A stretch of DNA of 64,000 bases from Leucocoprinus leucothites (taxonomy: Eukaryota; Basidiomycota; Agaricomycetes; Agaricales; Agaricaceae), in assembly GCA_013368445.1 (NCBI GenBank), contig JAACJO010000013.1:558001-622000 (forward strand), in the 5' to 3' direction. The notes beneath the pieces were generated by a model, which did not search any database, had not been told where the DNA came from, and saw nothing but the letters and a program-made list of their open reading frames with translations. Below are positions 11,713 through 26,349 of this stretch, one piece after another. A program made the position numbers and the translations under genes. Position 1 is the stretch's first letter. Each line of letters opens with the position of its first letter.

Positions 11713-12846
11713 ATGATTCTTCCAACAAACACGACATATTCGTCTGAAGATGACGGTTTGTCGAGTCGCTCAGCGGGACAGTTCCGTATACCCATTATAT
11801 TCAAAAGACTACACCGGTTTCAGCAGATGGTATGTCGCGCTTGTTCGCTCTGAGTCCTGACCACTGGCTCAATATTTCTTGCAGGACTTTGAATTAGCTG
11901 CTTGGCAGCTCACATACCTATGCCTGGCGCCTCGACGAGTGTGAGCTTGCATAATAGGCTAAATTGTACGAACCAGCTGACCCGAGGTTTAGGTACCGCA
12001 ACGTCTATTTCCACAAACGTTCGGACTTCAAGGCTACTATTTTTGCCCCTTAACTGACGTCCATGTCTTTCAGAAACAAAGAACACGTGGGCTAGAGATG
12101 ACCCGGCTATTCTCGTTCTTATTGCTGCTTGCCTTACTAGTATGTACATGGTTTCTTGTCGTGATGGACTGTCGTGAATAACAGTTTACCCCAGTTGCCG
12201 CCGTTGCATGGGGTGTTGTGTACAAACTCGGGCTTTGGGGAATTCTCAACCTCGTCCTGTTCATGGTCCTACGGGATTTCCTGCTGTCCGGGATCGTCAT
12301 CGCAACCATTCTATGGTGAGTTTCGAGTTCCAACAGCTTGTCCACGAAATACAGATTGTCTTCGTAGGTTTATTTCCAATCGCATGCTCCTGTCACCCCC
12401 GTCGCATTCAACACCTGCCGATTCATCTGTGGAGTGGGCCTATGTATTTGATGTTCACACCAACGCATTCTTTCCTTTATACCTTACACTTTACCTTGCC
12501 CAACTCTTCCTACTACCTATCGTTTTGAAAGACAACTGGGTTTGCCTATGGCTGGGCAATACCTTGTACCTAGCTGCGTAAGTATTTCCTGACTGATTTT
12601 GTGCACAGCTCTTGACATTCCGCCACAGGTTTGCACAATATACATATGGAGTCTATCTTGGTCTCAGCGGTCAGTCAAATTAGCGCCAGGGTTGATATGG
12701 GTACTAATTAACCGACAGCTCTGCCTTTCTTAGTGCGGTCTGAGCTGCTCCTGTCGCCGCTACTACCATTATTTACTGCATACATTTTGTCGTTGCTTGG
12801 CTTCAACGTAGCGAAGCATGTACTTGTCGCGTATTTTGGCCAGTAG
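11713..12846 (+). CDS. GMH1: UNC-50 / Gmh1 family Golgi membrane protein
   Basis: Seven short exons join to a polytopic protein matching UNC-50 along its length. Conserved pieces are RFQQMDFELAAWQLTYLCLAP, RVYRNVYFHKQTKNTWARDDP, VIATILWFISNRML and VEWAYVFDVHTNAFFPL. Then come LGNTLYLAAFAQYTYGVYLG, LSALPFLVRSELLL and a final GFNVAKHVLVAYFGQ. UNC-50/Gmh1 proteins sit in the Golgi/ER with five or so membrane helices and act with Arf-GEFs and in receptor trafficking. The start MILPTNTTYSSEDD at 11713 is the only in-frame ATG ahead of the conserved RFQQMDFE block. Every junction keeps the family alignment, so the model is firm. Confidence 0.9.
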
Positions 12847-13030
12847 AATAAATGTAGAGTACTTATTCAAGAATATATTGGCATATTTGCGCTACTGAAC
12901 AGTTGATCACACTATTGTCACGTTCTCCAATCACACTCACAATCCCAGTCTCTTCCTCTCCCTCATCCACGAGCCTAGCGGCTCAAATATTGAATCCATT
13001 GTCATAAAATCCCCCGAACAAGCCCCAAGC

Positions 13031-15618
<2,588 letters not shown>

Positions 15619-18600
15619 GGACGGAGCTGAAGTATGCAGGGGCCTTTTGTTTTCGTAATGCTCTAGCGCTACCTCCTCTCTCCTATTCTCGTTCTCCGCC
15701 TTCTCTACATACACTCTCTTCGTCAATCCTCTCCCCTTCGCTCTTCTGTCATGTGGTCTCTCCTTTTTGTCCTCAGTCTAGTCTGTTGTTCATAAGTACT
15801 ATTTCCTGTGTCTTTTGAGCTGTCGTTTCATTCAGGTATCATTACGTCTAATGTGTGTCGTTTCCAAATGTTGACTGGTAATGGTAGTCATGCGCTACTA
15901 GAAAAGACTTGGCGAAAATGAGCCACGACTTGCGACTGGTCAAGAAGGTGTAACCAGCCAGAATCTTGAGGTGGGAACAGATCGGCAACTTAAGACACGC
16001 CTTTGAAGGCATTACGGAATGACAACACCCACGAATACAGAAACCAATTTCAAATTCGATGTCAGTGATATTCAAATTCCAAGTAAGTAAGTGAGTGAAA
16101 CTTAACGTTAACGTTGCGCACATGATAGAGGGAATGCCGCTTTCCAGTGATCGCAAGGGTTCATTACGTTAGTAGCAATAGGGGTGGTGGTGGAAGAACA
16201 AGGAACTCTCCGTCCTCCGACAGATCTAGAATCCCGTGCTTCTAAACCAGAGTCCCCCCAAAGGAAGGATAGATCCTTCTCCTTGACAAATTATGGGCTC
16301 TCATGCAGTGTGCAAGAACTACATCTCCATTTTTCATATCTTTTCCCCATCTACACGGCGACAGATATCATAAGCCTGACGTCTTGAAGGAATTAATCGT
16401 TCCAGATCGTTTCTAAAATGTCGAGCCAATGAAAACAAGGGCGATCACTTCGATGACCGCCTGGAGGCAGTCGACATCCAAAGAAAGCGTGGCAGTATAG
16501 ATATCGGCCACTCGTGGGTGTGGGATTCATGACAAACTCGCTGCCGAAAGCCCGGTGATGAAGAATTTGTTCTGCCACTTGTGCAAATATGGGGCTGTAC
16601 GGCGGACCGCTGGTTGTTCCTACATTCAAAGGAGAAACTCTGGCGAAAATGCCCTCTCAGAAACTTCTGTGCCTGCAAGACACTCACTAAGAATAGTGAG
16701 ATAGCTACACGTTGACAAGAACATTGACGTAGAAGACAAAGATAGTGGCAACACTGAGGTGATCGTCTGACGCAATGCTCGTTGCGTGCTCTGGAAAAGG
16801 GTGATGCTAAGGTCTTGGCGGGCTTCCTCCCTTATCTTTTGGAGCAAAGTCAGAAGTACCAGCAAGGTGGTTGGGGTGACAGTATGAGATTCTTATCTTC
16901 GAGGTAGATATCGGGCAAGGGGTATGTCAGCGTGATAAGAAATCGACCGACGATATTTCTGCAAGCGGACGCTGAAGCCGAAAAATATATCGGATATCGC
17001 AATCTTGTGCTTCCGAAAGCCAGCGGGCTTATCAGGTCCCTTCTGTTCGTCACTGGCTTCTGTTGAGACCAGTACTCGGAAGCAAACGCACGAGTAGAAC
17101 GAAGGTTTGATTAGAATACCGCGAATTCAAGGAGCTGTCTAGTCCATCTGGCAGCGGGGTTTGGAGCCTCATCTTCGTTCCATACGAGAGAGAGCACAAG
17201 GTTTGCGAGGCAGCCCCACGTTCCGAGCACCCGGACTTGCTTCTGGTTGTTTGTCATGCGATTGTCAGCGGTCGGGACGGTTCCATCACTTTGCAGGTAG
17301 ATGTCATATGGCGATTGGAAGGGAAAAGCTTAAATGATGGTTTTACCCCAGCGCTGATAAATTACTCATGGGCCGGATGATGTAGCCAAGAAGGCTATCG
17401 CAAACGAGCCATTTTTATGGCCCAAGGACGGATACACTTGGCCAGGTTTTGAGCATGGTTCTCCCGCGAAGCAGTAACGAGGGCCCTGGCCCCTACCAGG
17501 GGTTCCAGTAACCGAGAAATGCTTGCAATTTTGAAGAACTGAGTCGAGGATGCCTTCGAAAGTTCGCGGCTTTCGGACAAAGGGCCTTGCGTATCGCCGC
17601 AATGCTTTTGGCGTCGCGATCAGGGGGAGTTGTTATCTGCCAATGGAGCGACAGCCGGTGGCTTGGCGAGGCAACATGTTTTCTGTGAAGAGCAAAGACC
17701 AAATCCAGGAAATGATTAGCGGAAGCTGTCTGTGCTGCTAGTACCACGATCCTGGATCACCGAAGCTTGTACTAGAAGCTTGAGGTCGTATGTGGTATAT
17801 ATATACCATCGTGTTACGGGAGATCTAGCGAGTACCTTATTTATATCGGCATGCATTATTAATATCACTGGAACGCCTCAAGTCACGGTGGTTTGCCCCT
17901 CCTGACCAGGACTAAGGATAGGCTGAGCATGAAGGCGGGTGTTATAACATGGCGGAGGCTGAAGTGAGGGGTTAGATTCCGAGTGAAGCAGATTAATGGG
18001 ACGAAATGACTCTTTGATGAATTGGTCCAAATAAATACTAGTTCCCACTGCATTCGGCCATTTCCGATCGTTGGCTCGCACCTACTCATTTGAGAGAAAT
18101 ACAGTGCCGACCCATTCCCGCCGCTTGTTCAGAACATTGGCAGGGCCTGAGCGCTCTGATATAGCAGAACTAGAATTCACTCGTTGCTTTGGGGATCCTC
18201 TCATTTATTATGCATTTTCGTGTGTCCCGTGTGAAACGCAGAGTGGCCAAAGTACTCTTTCCATCAGTCCCTCTGTTTATGCCGTGGGTCATGATTCAGC
18301 ACCCCAAGGCAAAGTCTAGGCTCAACCATTGAGCCTGAGACTCAAATTCACGAAGAAGAGTTTGGTTATGAAAGCTAAAGGTGGGAGGATGCTTCGAACT
18401 TTTTCATCGTCTACTACTTCCCTAAATAATTTGATGTTTTCGTCCCCAAAAAATCTGAGATTATTAAACATGTACGAGAGCCGGCCTTTGATGACGTCCA
18501 AACAATCTGCCTGTATATAAACTACTTAACGGACATATTTTGAGGCCAATGATTTTGTTTCCTTTGACACTAATCAGCCATTAACTTCGGCCCAAGGGTC

Positions 18601-19963
18601 GCTTGCTTGTTCCGGTAACCTGGCTTGTTTGGCTTCAGTGAGAATCCACTTAAAAAGCTACTAGCTAGCCTGACTTTCTGTCACGCGTGAGATTGATCCT
18701 GACAGGCAGGCGGTCTCCGGACCTCAGAGCAACGTCTCAAACGTCTTTCGATCGAGGGTACAGCTTCAAACGCAGTCCGTCGCCAAGAACCTGGTAGCCA
18801 TTCCCGACGAGAACTCTCTCACGACACACTCGATAGCCAGCACTTGTCGACCCGATGAACGTCCCACAGAACTGGGCGCACGAATTTGCTACAGCATCTT
18901 GGGCATGAGCGCGGGAGCCGCCTAGTTCTGCTATCTAGTCACGCGGGAGGAGAGGAGAAAATGGGGGCGTTGAGTCAGATGCAGCTGAGAGGATGTTATT
19001 TTGAAGTAGCAGGAAGTCCTCTGCCGTGCTGTGATTCTTTCGGCGAACGGTCTCATCTTCCTAGGCTTCGCAGCTCTCTAGCTAAGCATCTCTCCTCCGC
19101 TCCGGCCCACAAAGAAGGCTTGAATACCCGGCACATCTGTATGATGGACGTGGTTCTATTGCACGATCCACACGGACTGACCGGTGATATAGGCTTGATC
19201 ACAAATAGGGTCCCTGCGGAACTCTCGAGCTATCGATGATCAATTCCATGGGCTGACTATCCCAGCTAGTCCGGGGTGTGCCAAGGAAACCCATGTAAGG
19301 ACTATGCGGAAGGACGAAACATCGGGCCCATGTTTCACGAGGTACTCTTATCCTTGTGAGCCGTCATTGCTCGTGTGCTGACAGGTTATCACACCGGGCT
19401 AACTCCATTCCTTAGGGGAAAGTGCTCGTTCTCAAATCTGAGGTGGCCCGATGCCCCTAAATGGTCCCTAAAAAAGCGGCAACAGGTGTCGAACAGTATC
19501 TAAACATAGTGATTCTCACCTGCGTTATATTTCCGCGAAAGCATGCGTTTAGCTTATTTCAATGTCAGCAGTGTCGTATGGGGTTGAAGCGGAGGTTCAC
19601 GAGACCATATTGTGGCAAACATGTAGCGGAAACAAGGTGACCCAGTGATTTTATGATCTGGGGTGGTTCAGGACACAAGTGTACAGGGGCTCGAAGGCCG
19701 TGCCTTGAGGTCCACCACACATGTTACTCTTTCTCGCGTCAAGACAGCGCCGCCAACTAGATACATATCCACCTGGGCTGAATCATAGAAATGAGTCCTT
19801 GAACATAAGCCTAGATCACATTGGCAATTGTTATAAGAGTACAACACATATTCCGAGCATCTACTCGTTAGCGAATCGAACTTCTGAGCGTCACCTGACC
19901 TGAACCATCCTCGCCGTCATGCATTTGCCTGAGGACCTTAAACTCGGGCTTGCTGAAAACTGC
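15619..19963. other. Gene-poor 4.3-kb stretch
   Basis: The first 200 bp are pyrimidine-rich and look like the calcineurin 3' UTR. Further on, frames of 60-117 codons appear on both strands (for example minus 16865-16393, plus 18886-19239). None shows a conserved motif or a convincing splice chain. The minus frames at 16.4-17.05 kb have hydrophobic parts and might be remnants of a spliced membrane protein, but I cannot assemble one. Probably decayed sequence or old repeat. Confidence 0.4.
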
Positions 19964-20775
19964 TTACATTCCGTATTTCCTCCTGAGGGCACTCCATGCC
20001 GGCCCTGCAGTTGAGTTCCGGGATACGAAATGATTCATGTCCTGTTCGGTTATTCGGTTGATGTCCACACGGTTCCAGTAACGGGAAAGGATATAAACAA
20101 TATCGTGAGCATCCCGCTCGGCGCCTCGGCTAATCAAATATGATCAATGTGAGAGTTCCAGAACCTTGGGTTTCTGACACCTACATCATCCATGAGTTGA
20201 GTTTGGCCCGAAGGAATTCCGAGACGTTCAGGAAGGGGATATTTTGGATTTTCATGATATTCGTGTCGTCAAGGTGGCGTGGGCCAGTTTCGCCAGCGGG
20301 GAGAATTTCAATCTGATGTGAACACATTTAATGATTAGGTACATGACCGATTTCTCTAGAAATTTCGATACTCACCTCTATTGGGGGGATGAAGGCTCGG
20401 TACGTGACATGAAGCCTTGAGGTTACAAGGTCGGTGTGTCAAGCAAAGCGGAGTGGTAAAATAACCCACCGATTTGTCCAGGTCGAGTGAGTACTCGTCC
20501 AGTCTTCTTTTCCAGAGACGGCGTCTCTGGTGCGTCGAAAAGGATGGGGATGATTTTGTCCGCCCTCAACAATACAGTATATCTCCTGGTGGTGAAAGTG
20601 GTTCTTGGGTCAGGAAGAAAGGTAGGCTTGCAGGGAGAGATCTCACATCGCTGTGCATGCTGTTAGCGAGTGTAGCAGAAAGCACACTACCATAGAATGC
20701 ATGGCGTATCCCGTTCTCTTGGAGTAGTCGAGAGAGAGCAGTAGCTGAGTCGAGGAGTCGCCTTGTCTCATGCAT
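19964..20775 (-). CDS. Small nucleotidyltransferase-like protein of a fungal family
   Basis: Five exons give a protein of about 195 residues: MHETRRLLDSATALSRLLQE, NGIRHAFYGSVLSATL, then EIYCIVEGGQNHPHPFRR, LHVTYRAFIPPIEIEILPAGE, IQNIPFLNVSEFLRAKLNSW and MIRGAERDAHDIVYILSRYW, ending SALRRKYGM. All junctions are GT-AG and keep frame (the last intron begins inside ATG-AT|GTAGGT). The layout resembles minimal nucleotidyltransferase-fold proteins: an early Gly after an aromatic (FYGS), a strand E-I-E-I-L-P, and a helical end that handles residues like RDxxDI. I recall similar unannotated proteins from other mushrooms. Substrate and role are unknown; the fold assignment is inference. Confidence 0.6.
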
Positions 20776-21521
20776 TTTGGAAGGGAAGGAGCGGGGGAAG
20801 AAGTGGGAAGGTCTCAGCTCAAAGGCATGTTATGATAAAAGGAAGTGGTCACAGTAGAAGGAGTAATACTGGTGGGCGATCGTTAGATATGTAATAATGC
20901 CAACCTGAAAAAAGGGAATCAGCAGGCCTGATCACTCCCTACGTTCTTTTCCGAACACGGGTAAGCCCGATCAGTGCGAGACTGGAACCAGCACGTTGCG
21001 GCAACGTTTCCTCCTTTGTACGAAGCGTTTGAACGATCCTAGAAAGCCCTTGCATGCTTGAAAGGTAATCTCATTTGAAGATGGACCATGCATCAGGGCA
21101 AAAATACGTTCCAGTGGCAGCAGGCCTACAATTGGCACAGTTTTGCCGATAAATTGAATTGTGTGCCGGTTGTAGTTGTCCATCAAGATTTAGAAATGCG
21201 CAGAGGCAGATTGACATGGGTTTGGATGAGTCAGTAATTTGCGTCAGAGAACGGCGATAATGTCCATTGTATTGGCGCCCGTGACCTCGGATGGGTTGGT
21301 TTTTCCTGATTTGCAAAGTGGAGGATCGTAGATACACATTCGCGAGATTCAGTCCAACTTGGGGAGAGGTAAGGTCAGGCTGGTCTTCGAAGCGTGACGT
21401 AATGTGACAAAGTGACATAATCACGAGATGCACAGCGAGCCGAGGTTCTCGAAGCCACCCAAGATTTCTCCTCCCGACACAACTATTTGAGGCTCGACAT
21501 CGTCTCCTCGGGCTCCGGGGT
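20776..21521. other. Divergent intergenic region (nucleotidyltransferase-like / MRS2)
   Basis: Upstream regions of two genes that point away from each other. A long minus frame at 21598-21071 is mainly the shadow of the MRS2 first exon and its 5' flank. Nothing else supported. Confidence 0.45.
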
Positions 21522-23530
21522 ATGCAGACAGCTTTCACTACGTTCTTTAGAAACAATGTAGTGGGAATGTGTATCAATTCCAACACTCTCTTGACCACCT
21601 CATCATTCTACAGTTATCTGGCTCGACAGCAGGTTCGACACCATGCCAATCTTTCATACAATATCCAGGGTCTTCCTCTTCGTTATGGAGCCTCTCACAG
21701 CTCATATATCAACCGGACTGCAGTGTCCTTCAAGTCCCTTATTGGCACACGGCGCATATCCTGGTCATTCAAGTCGAAGCCGCGGCCGCAACCCACTGAT
21801 TCTAATGGCATTCCCGACGGCCAGGAAGACTTGACAAAGGCCGCTATCCTGGAAAAAGTCATGAAGGGCCGCCAGCCGACTGATCTTATGTTACGTTGTG
21901 CGTTGATGCTTTTCTTTCTAGGATTTAATTAACGAGGTTTTTAGGCACCATCCTTGATGCCGAAGGTATTTCCAACCCTTTCTTCCCACATGGTCTTATT
22001 GACACGAGCATGCATTCAAGGAAACGTCAAGACGATATCTGGTCATTTTAAGAAATCAGACTTGATTGCTGAGCACGGATTAAACGTACGTCGTACCTCT
22101 TTCTCTTCTACGGCAGCTTCTAATTTTTGCATCGGCAGGCTCGTGATCTTCGTAAAATCGACTCTCAAGTCCCTAATCTTATCCCGACTATACTTGTGCG
22201 GAAGGAGGCTATTTTGGTTCGTGTTCTCGCCGTCTATCACACATGTGGTGACGTTTTCTTCTAGGTCAATATACTCCATATTCGCGCACTGGTCAAAGCA
22301 GATACTGTTCTTCTATTTGACACATATGGTTCTGCGGACTCGAGGCTCCACTCTGTTTTTTTATACCATCTCGAGGTACGATAGATCCGATCCGTGGGTT
22401 GACTTTTCTCATTAGTGTTATAGCATAATTTAAAACTGAAAGGGGCGGGAATGGCTTATGAATTCCGGTTGGTGCATCCACTGATGATTAATTCAGTGAC
22501 GCTTATCATTGCTCCAGCGCTTTGGAATCCATACTGCTATCTGTCATGAGCGCCTTAGAGGCCGAGATGGTCTTCATTCGCAACCTTGTTGGAGGACTAT
22601 TAGCCGAGCTTGAAGACAACATTGACCACGATCGGTTTAAGAGATTGCTCCACTACTCACGCCGACTTGTTAGTTTCAAAAATAGAGCCAAACTGGTCAG
22701 TATGGCCATCGGCCCGCTATGCTATGCTCATTCTGTGTGCAGGTAGAAGAAGCTTTGGAAGAGGTTCTTGCTCAAGGTCCGTGTCATGTCACTTTATTCT
22801 GATTGCACCAGGCTCATGGTGTAATAGACGAGGATATGAATGCAATGTACCTTTCTGAAAGAAGGAGCGACCTGGACGAACCTGACCATGAGGAGCTTGA
22901 ATTGTTGTTAGAGTCCTTTTCAAAGCAGGTAGAGGAGATCGTTACTGAAGCTGAAAGCATAGAGGTAAGAAATCCAGGCAATGGAAAGCTTCATCCGATT
23001 CATAGTTTATTTCGCACAGAGCAACGTCCAATCCACTCAGGAAATCGTGGAGCTTATTCTTGACTCGAACCGTAACGCTCTCCTCGCTCTGGACCTCAAG
23101 GTAAATCTTTTGACACGTAATTACACTCCTTGAATTCATTACGCCACTAGGTTTCGATTGCGACTATGGGTATCGGCACGGGGGCCCTTGTGGCCGGTTT
23201 ATTTGGCATGAACGTGAGTACCGTTTCAGTCCCATCAGCGCTTGTACTTACAACCGATGATCACAGTTAACGAGTCACTTAGAAGAGCATCCCTACGCAT
23301 TCTACTTGATGACGGGCTTTTCCGGTGGTGCTGCATTGATAATTGCTTGGGCTGCGCTACACAAGTACTTGGAATCCCTTCCTTCAAAAAATTACATCTA
23401 ACCCTTTGACTGTAGGCTCGCCAAAATCCGGCGAGTTGGCCTTTCGAGTAGTCAAAATTCAAGTAGGAAGGCAGTCAAACCCTGGCTTCCTTTGCCACTC
23501 AGGAGAAGGCTACCAGAAGGCTGGTCATGA
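21522..23530 (+). CDS. MRS2: Mitochondrial Mg2+ channel Mrs2/Lpe10 (CorA superfamily)
   Basis: Inner-membrane Mg2+ uptake channel. The first exon codes an arginine- and serine-rich mitochondrial targeting region (MQTAFTTFFRNN to about residue 100). Spliced exons then give GHFKKSDLIAEHGLNARDLR, VPNLIPTILVRKEAILV, ADTVLLFDTYGS, LPYEFRALESILLSV and MSALEAEMVFIRN. Next are DEDMNAMYLSERR, HEELELLLESFSKQVEEI and NRNALLALDLKVSIATMGIG, and the first pore helix ends GLFGMN with the GMN signature at 23205-23213. The second helix (FYLMTGFSGGAALIIAWAALH) joins a basic end (KIRRVGLSSSQNSS) through an intron that removes an apparent early stop. The stop is at 23528-23530. Order and length are normal for fungal Mrs2. 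Confidence 0.93.
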
Positions 23531-25579
23531 GGCACCAATATACGCTTCTGACACTATCTTTTACGCTACCGGTCTGACGGTAGAACCACAACTATACCCG
23601 ACGACACTCTCATGTTGCGACCAATCCGACCTCGGATCTCTACCTTCGGTGACGGATTTCTCGGGTAGACTAGGAGCTGGTTTGAATCGGAAGAAGAAAC
23701 TGCTGGTTAATTTAGCCTTGCATCGACCCCACGGTATTTTGTTGACCCTATAGAGAACATGCTATTCAAGACAATTTACTTACAATACATTACAACATAG
23801 AAATTCTCACTACTCTCGGTTAATCTAATCACTACTCTGGCATCCTGTCATCCGTGAATTCTACTCCAGCACTCAGGAAATTCAGGTTGTTCTTGGCTCC
23901 CACCTTCCATTCCAGAGTTTTCTCCTTGTCCTCGTGGTCCGCGCTCCGAGACCTTAAGTCATAATCGTGATTGAGAATGAGGTTCCTGAACACAAAACGT
24001 CAGAATGGAAATGACCGAATGAATGGGGCTTCTCACCCAGACCTGATGAACGCCCAGCTGGTACCGCTTGATCCCCACCTCAAGAAAGGAAGAGCATGGG
24101 AAGCGGCCGTCACTGGTCGTCGCCTTCGATACTTTAACTGTCACGTCTTCTCTGTTATTTCCGCGGCATCTATCAATAACGCGCAGTCGAAGGTTTTGAG
24201 GCTGGAACAGCCGAGCTAGTGGCTATGAAGGACATAGATGAAAACATGGTTCATGCTTTTCATCTCGGTCTAGGTGGGCAGGCATTTAATGCGCCGTTTT
24301 CTGCTATGCCAAGCGTCATGTGGCCCCGTAATCTGTCAGTTGTACATGCACCGTAATGGCATTGCAAGCCGAGTCCAAGTTCCGGACCCGCCGCATGGTA
24401 TTGAATAAGTCGGGTCCATAAAGGTACGGCAATAATTCCCCGAAGCTTGTGCAGAATGACGGTGTTTACTTTGGTTACCATAGGCAGAGTGAAGGATACT
24501 TTAATTGCCGTACCGTGAAAGGTGAAGGATCAAATTTAAAGTGGCTGGGCGAATTCCATCACAAAAGCCGGAGAAATAAACTTTAGGTCTCTAGGAAATC
24601 CAGACAGTCTCACACTCGCCTGTCGGGAACCACGCTAAAAGATGATCTCGTGCGTAGTGTAAAGATGGTTCGTTCACGTCTTTCTTTCAGGGATGTGAAG
24701 TATTCGGACTTGATCTACGGTCCGAAACTACACTTGATCAACAGCACGAGGGCGCGTGTGTGGCGGGATGGGATATTGATCAAGACAGGTATTCTTCTAC
24801 TTGCAAGCGAGATGATCATAAACCTAGGGATTTCAATGTGAAATCCGGGGAGATAATATGAACGCAGCGATTGAATTGACTTGTTAGAGGCTTCTTACCA
24901 GGCCATTGCGGGGACCAATGAGAAGTGTAATGAACCACCTTGGCAAGCCCTATACGTTGGCCACCACCACACTCCATTACAACATCTAGTCCTCAGTTAC
25001 TCCACTCCTTTCGACGCGTGTATTAAATAAGTCTGGTTCTTTCGAATTCCCCGCTGCACACGGCCGCGGTGGGGAGTCAGGTGCCAGTCAATGTACTATG
25101 CATTTTTCACTTCAGCTGCTTCTTTTTTTCTTTCATGTTGCGATGCATTTTGACATGTCATAGGATTTTATCGATGGACAGGCATCGGCGAATTGTGTTT
25201 TTTCGAGGCAAGTCTATTTCCCCACAGGATACGGTGTGTGGGATTTAGGGCCCTGGGGTCGAATGAACCCCACGTTCCAAGGTTCTTCCTGCGATTGTCG
25301 ACAATGCTGGATCGTCTGGGTGCCTAAGAATAGCATAGTGGCGCGGTAGTCAGCTATGATCTATTAGTAGATAAGCATCGTTGCTTGCTTTTCACTTTCC
25401 AGGGCGAGGAAGACACGTCCTCCGAATGCAAAAACTTTAGCCGCGAGATCTCAGTTCTTGCATCTTTTTTAGGTGGGTGTCCAAGCACAAATAGGTGAAG
25501 AGACCCAAAAACATGTGCACTGCTAGGGAATTTTTGGAAGCGTCGAACTTGAAAATAGAGAAGTGCAGGCGACAAAAAC
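23531..25579. other. Intergenic, possible short minus-strand gene near 23.8-24.2 kb
   Basis: On the minus strand two frames read like protein: VTVKVSKATTSDGRFPCSSF to LGVHQ (about 24150-24050), and NHDYDLRSRSADHEDKEKTL to FTDDRMPE with a stop at 23832-23834. They could be two exons of a small gene, but I find no splice pair that joins them in frame. No family recognised. From 24.3 to 25.58 kb I see no gene. Confidence 0.25.
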
Positions 25580-25652
25580 TGGTTCAACCCGGGTTCGAAC
25601 CGGAGACCTTCTGTGTGTAAGACAGAAATCATAACCACTAGACCATTGAACC
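25580..25652 (-). tRNA. tRNA-Val(UAC)
   Basis: Perfect cloverleaf on the minus strand: acceptor GGTTCAA/TTGAACC, D loop TAGTGGTTAT, anticodon stem TCTGT/ACAGA around loop CTTACAC (anticodon UAC), and T arm with loop TTCGAAC. The discriminator is A. No intron. Confidence 0.95.
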
Positions 25653-26349
25653 CTGCCAAGGCATTATCAATAGAAAATGCTGTCGGTATTTGCAGCTCTT
25701 GACCGCAGCTGCATTCCGTGCTTTCGGAGAACACCTGGACTTTCTTCATCATGATGAAAAGATCAGCTTGAAAAAAACATGGGAACTATGTGCCTACAGA
25801 GATATCCTTGCTCCTACCCCAGTTCCCCATACTGTACTCAAATAGATGCTTCGTCAACAGGAAGAACACCAGCTAGGGTATTTCAAGTAGCATCATGATC
25901 AACACCGGTACACTGATTTTGATTAGTTCGAACTTGGGAGTTTGGTATGTTTCAGTATGAGTCTGCGGGTATATTAGCAGGAGGATGATGGTTTTGAGCA
26001 CCTTCGTTCACGAATTTTAGGCGCTGGTCGGGATAGTTTCAATTGAAGAAGTGCGTTGCCCCATACCGTGGAATAGGTGAAGCTGTATTGAGCAGCTGTC
26101 TATTCTAGTACGGCGACTCTCTGGGAACAAGGAAGATAATTAGAGCGCTTGTGATTATCATGATGATGATGTGCATGTGGCTCAGGGATGGCCGTTGACC
26201 GGCTGATGATTCGTGTCAATTGGGCATCAAGCGGTCGGCATTTGGCGACCGTCCTTGTCTTTTCTCTTCCCATTGTTAACCTCAGACTACTCTGTGGTCC
26301 TAACCTTGGAGAGTCTAGGCATAATCTCTCTCTCTCCACTACCACCGCA
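25653..26349. other. Intergenic, no gene seen
   Basis: It holds the upstream region of the membrane-protein gene that starts at 26350. No coding or repeat feature supported. Confidence 0.45.

Noticed and set aside
16393..17053. Spliced minus-strand membrane protein at 16.4-17.05 kb
   Set aside because: Hydrophobic fragments exist, but no combination of splice sites gave a recognisable or continuous product.
21071..21598. 175-codon minus-strand frame upstream of MRS2
   Set aside because: Overlaps the MRS2 targeting sequence in antisense and shows no motif.
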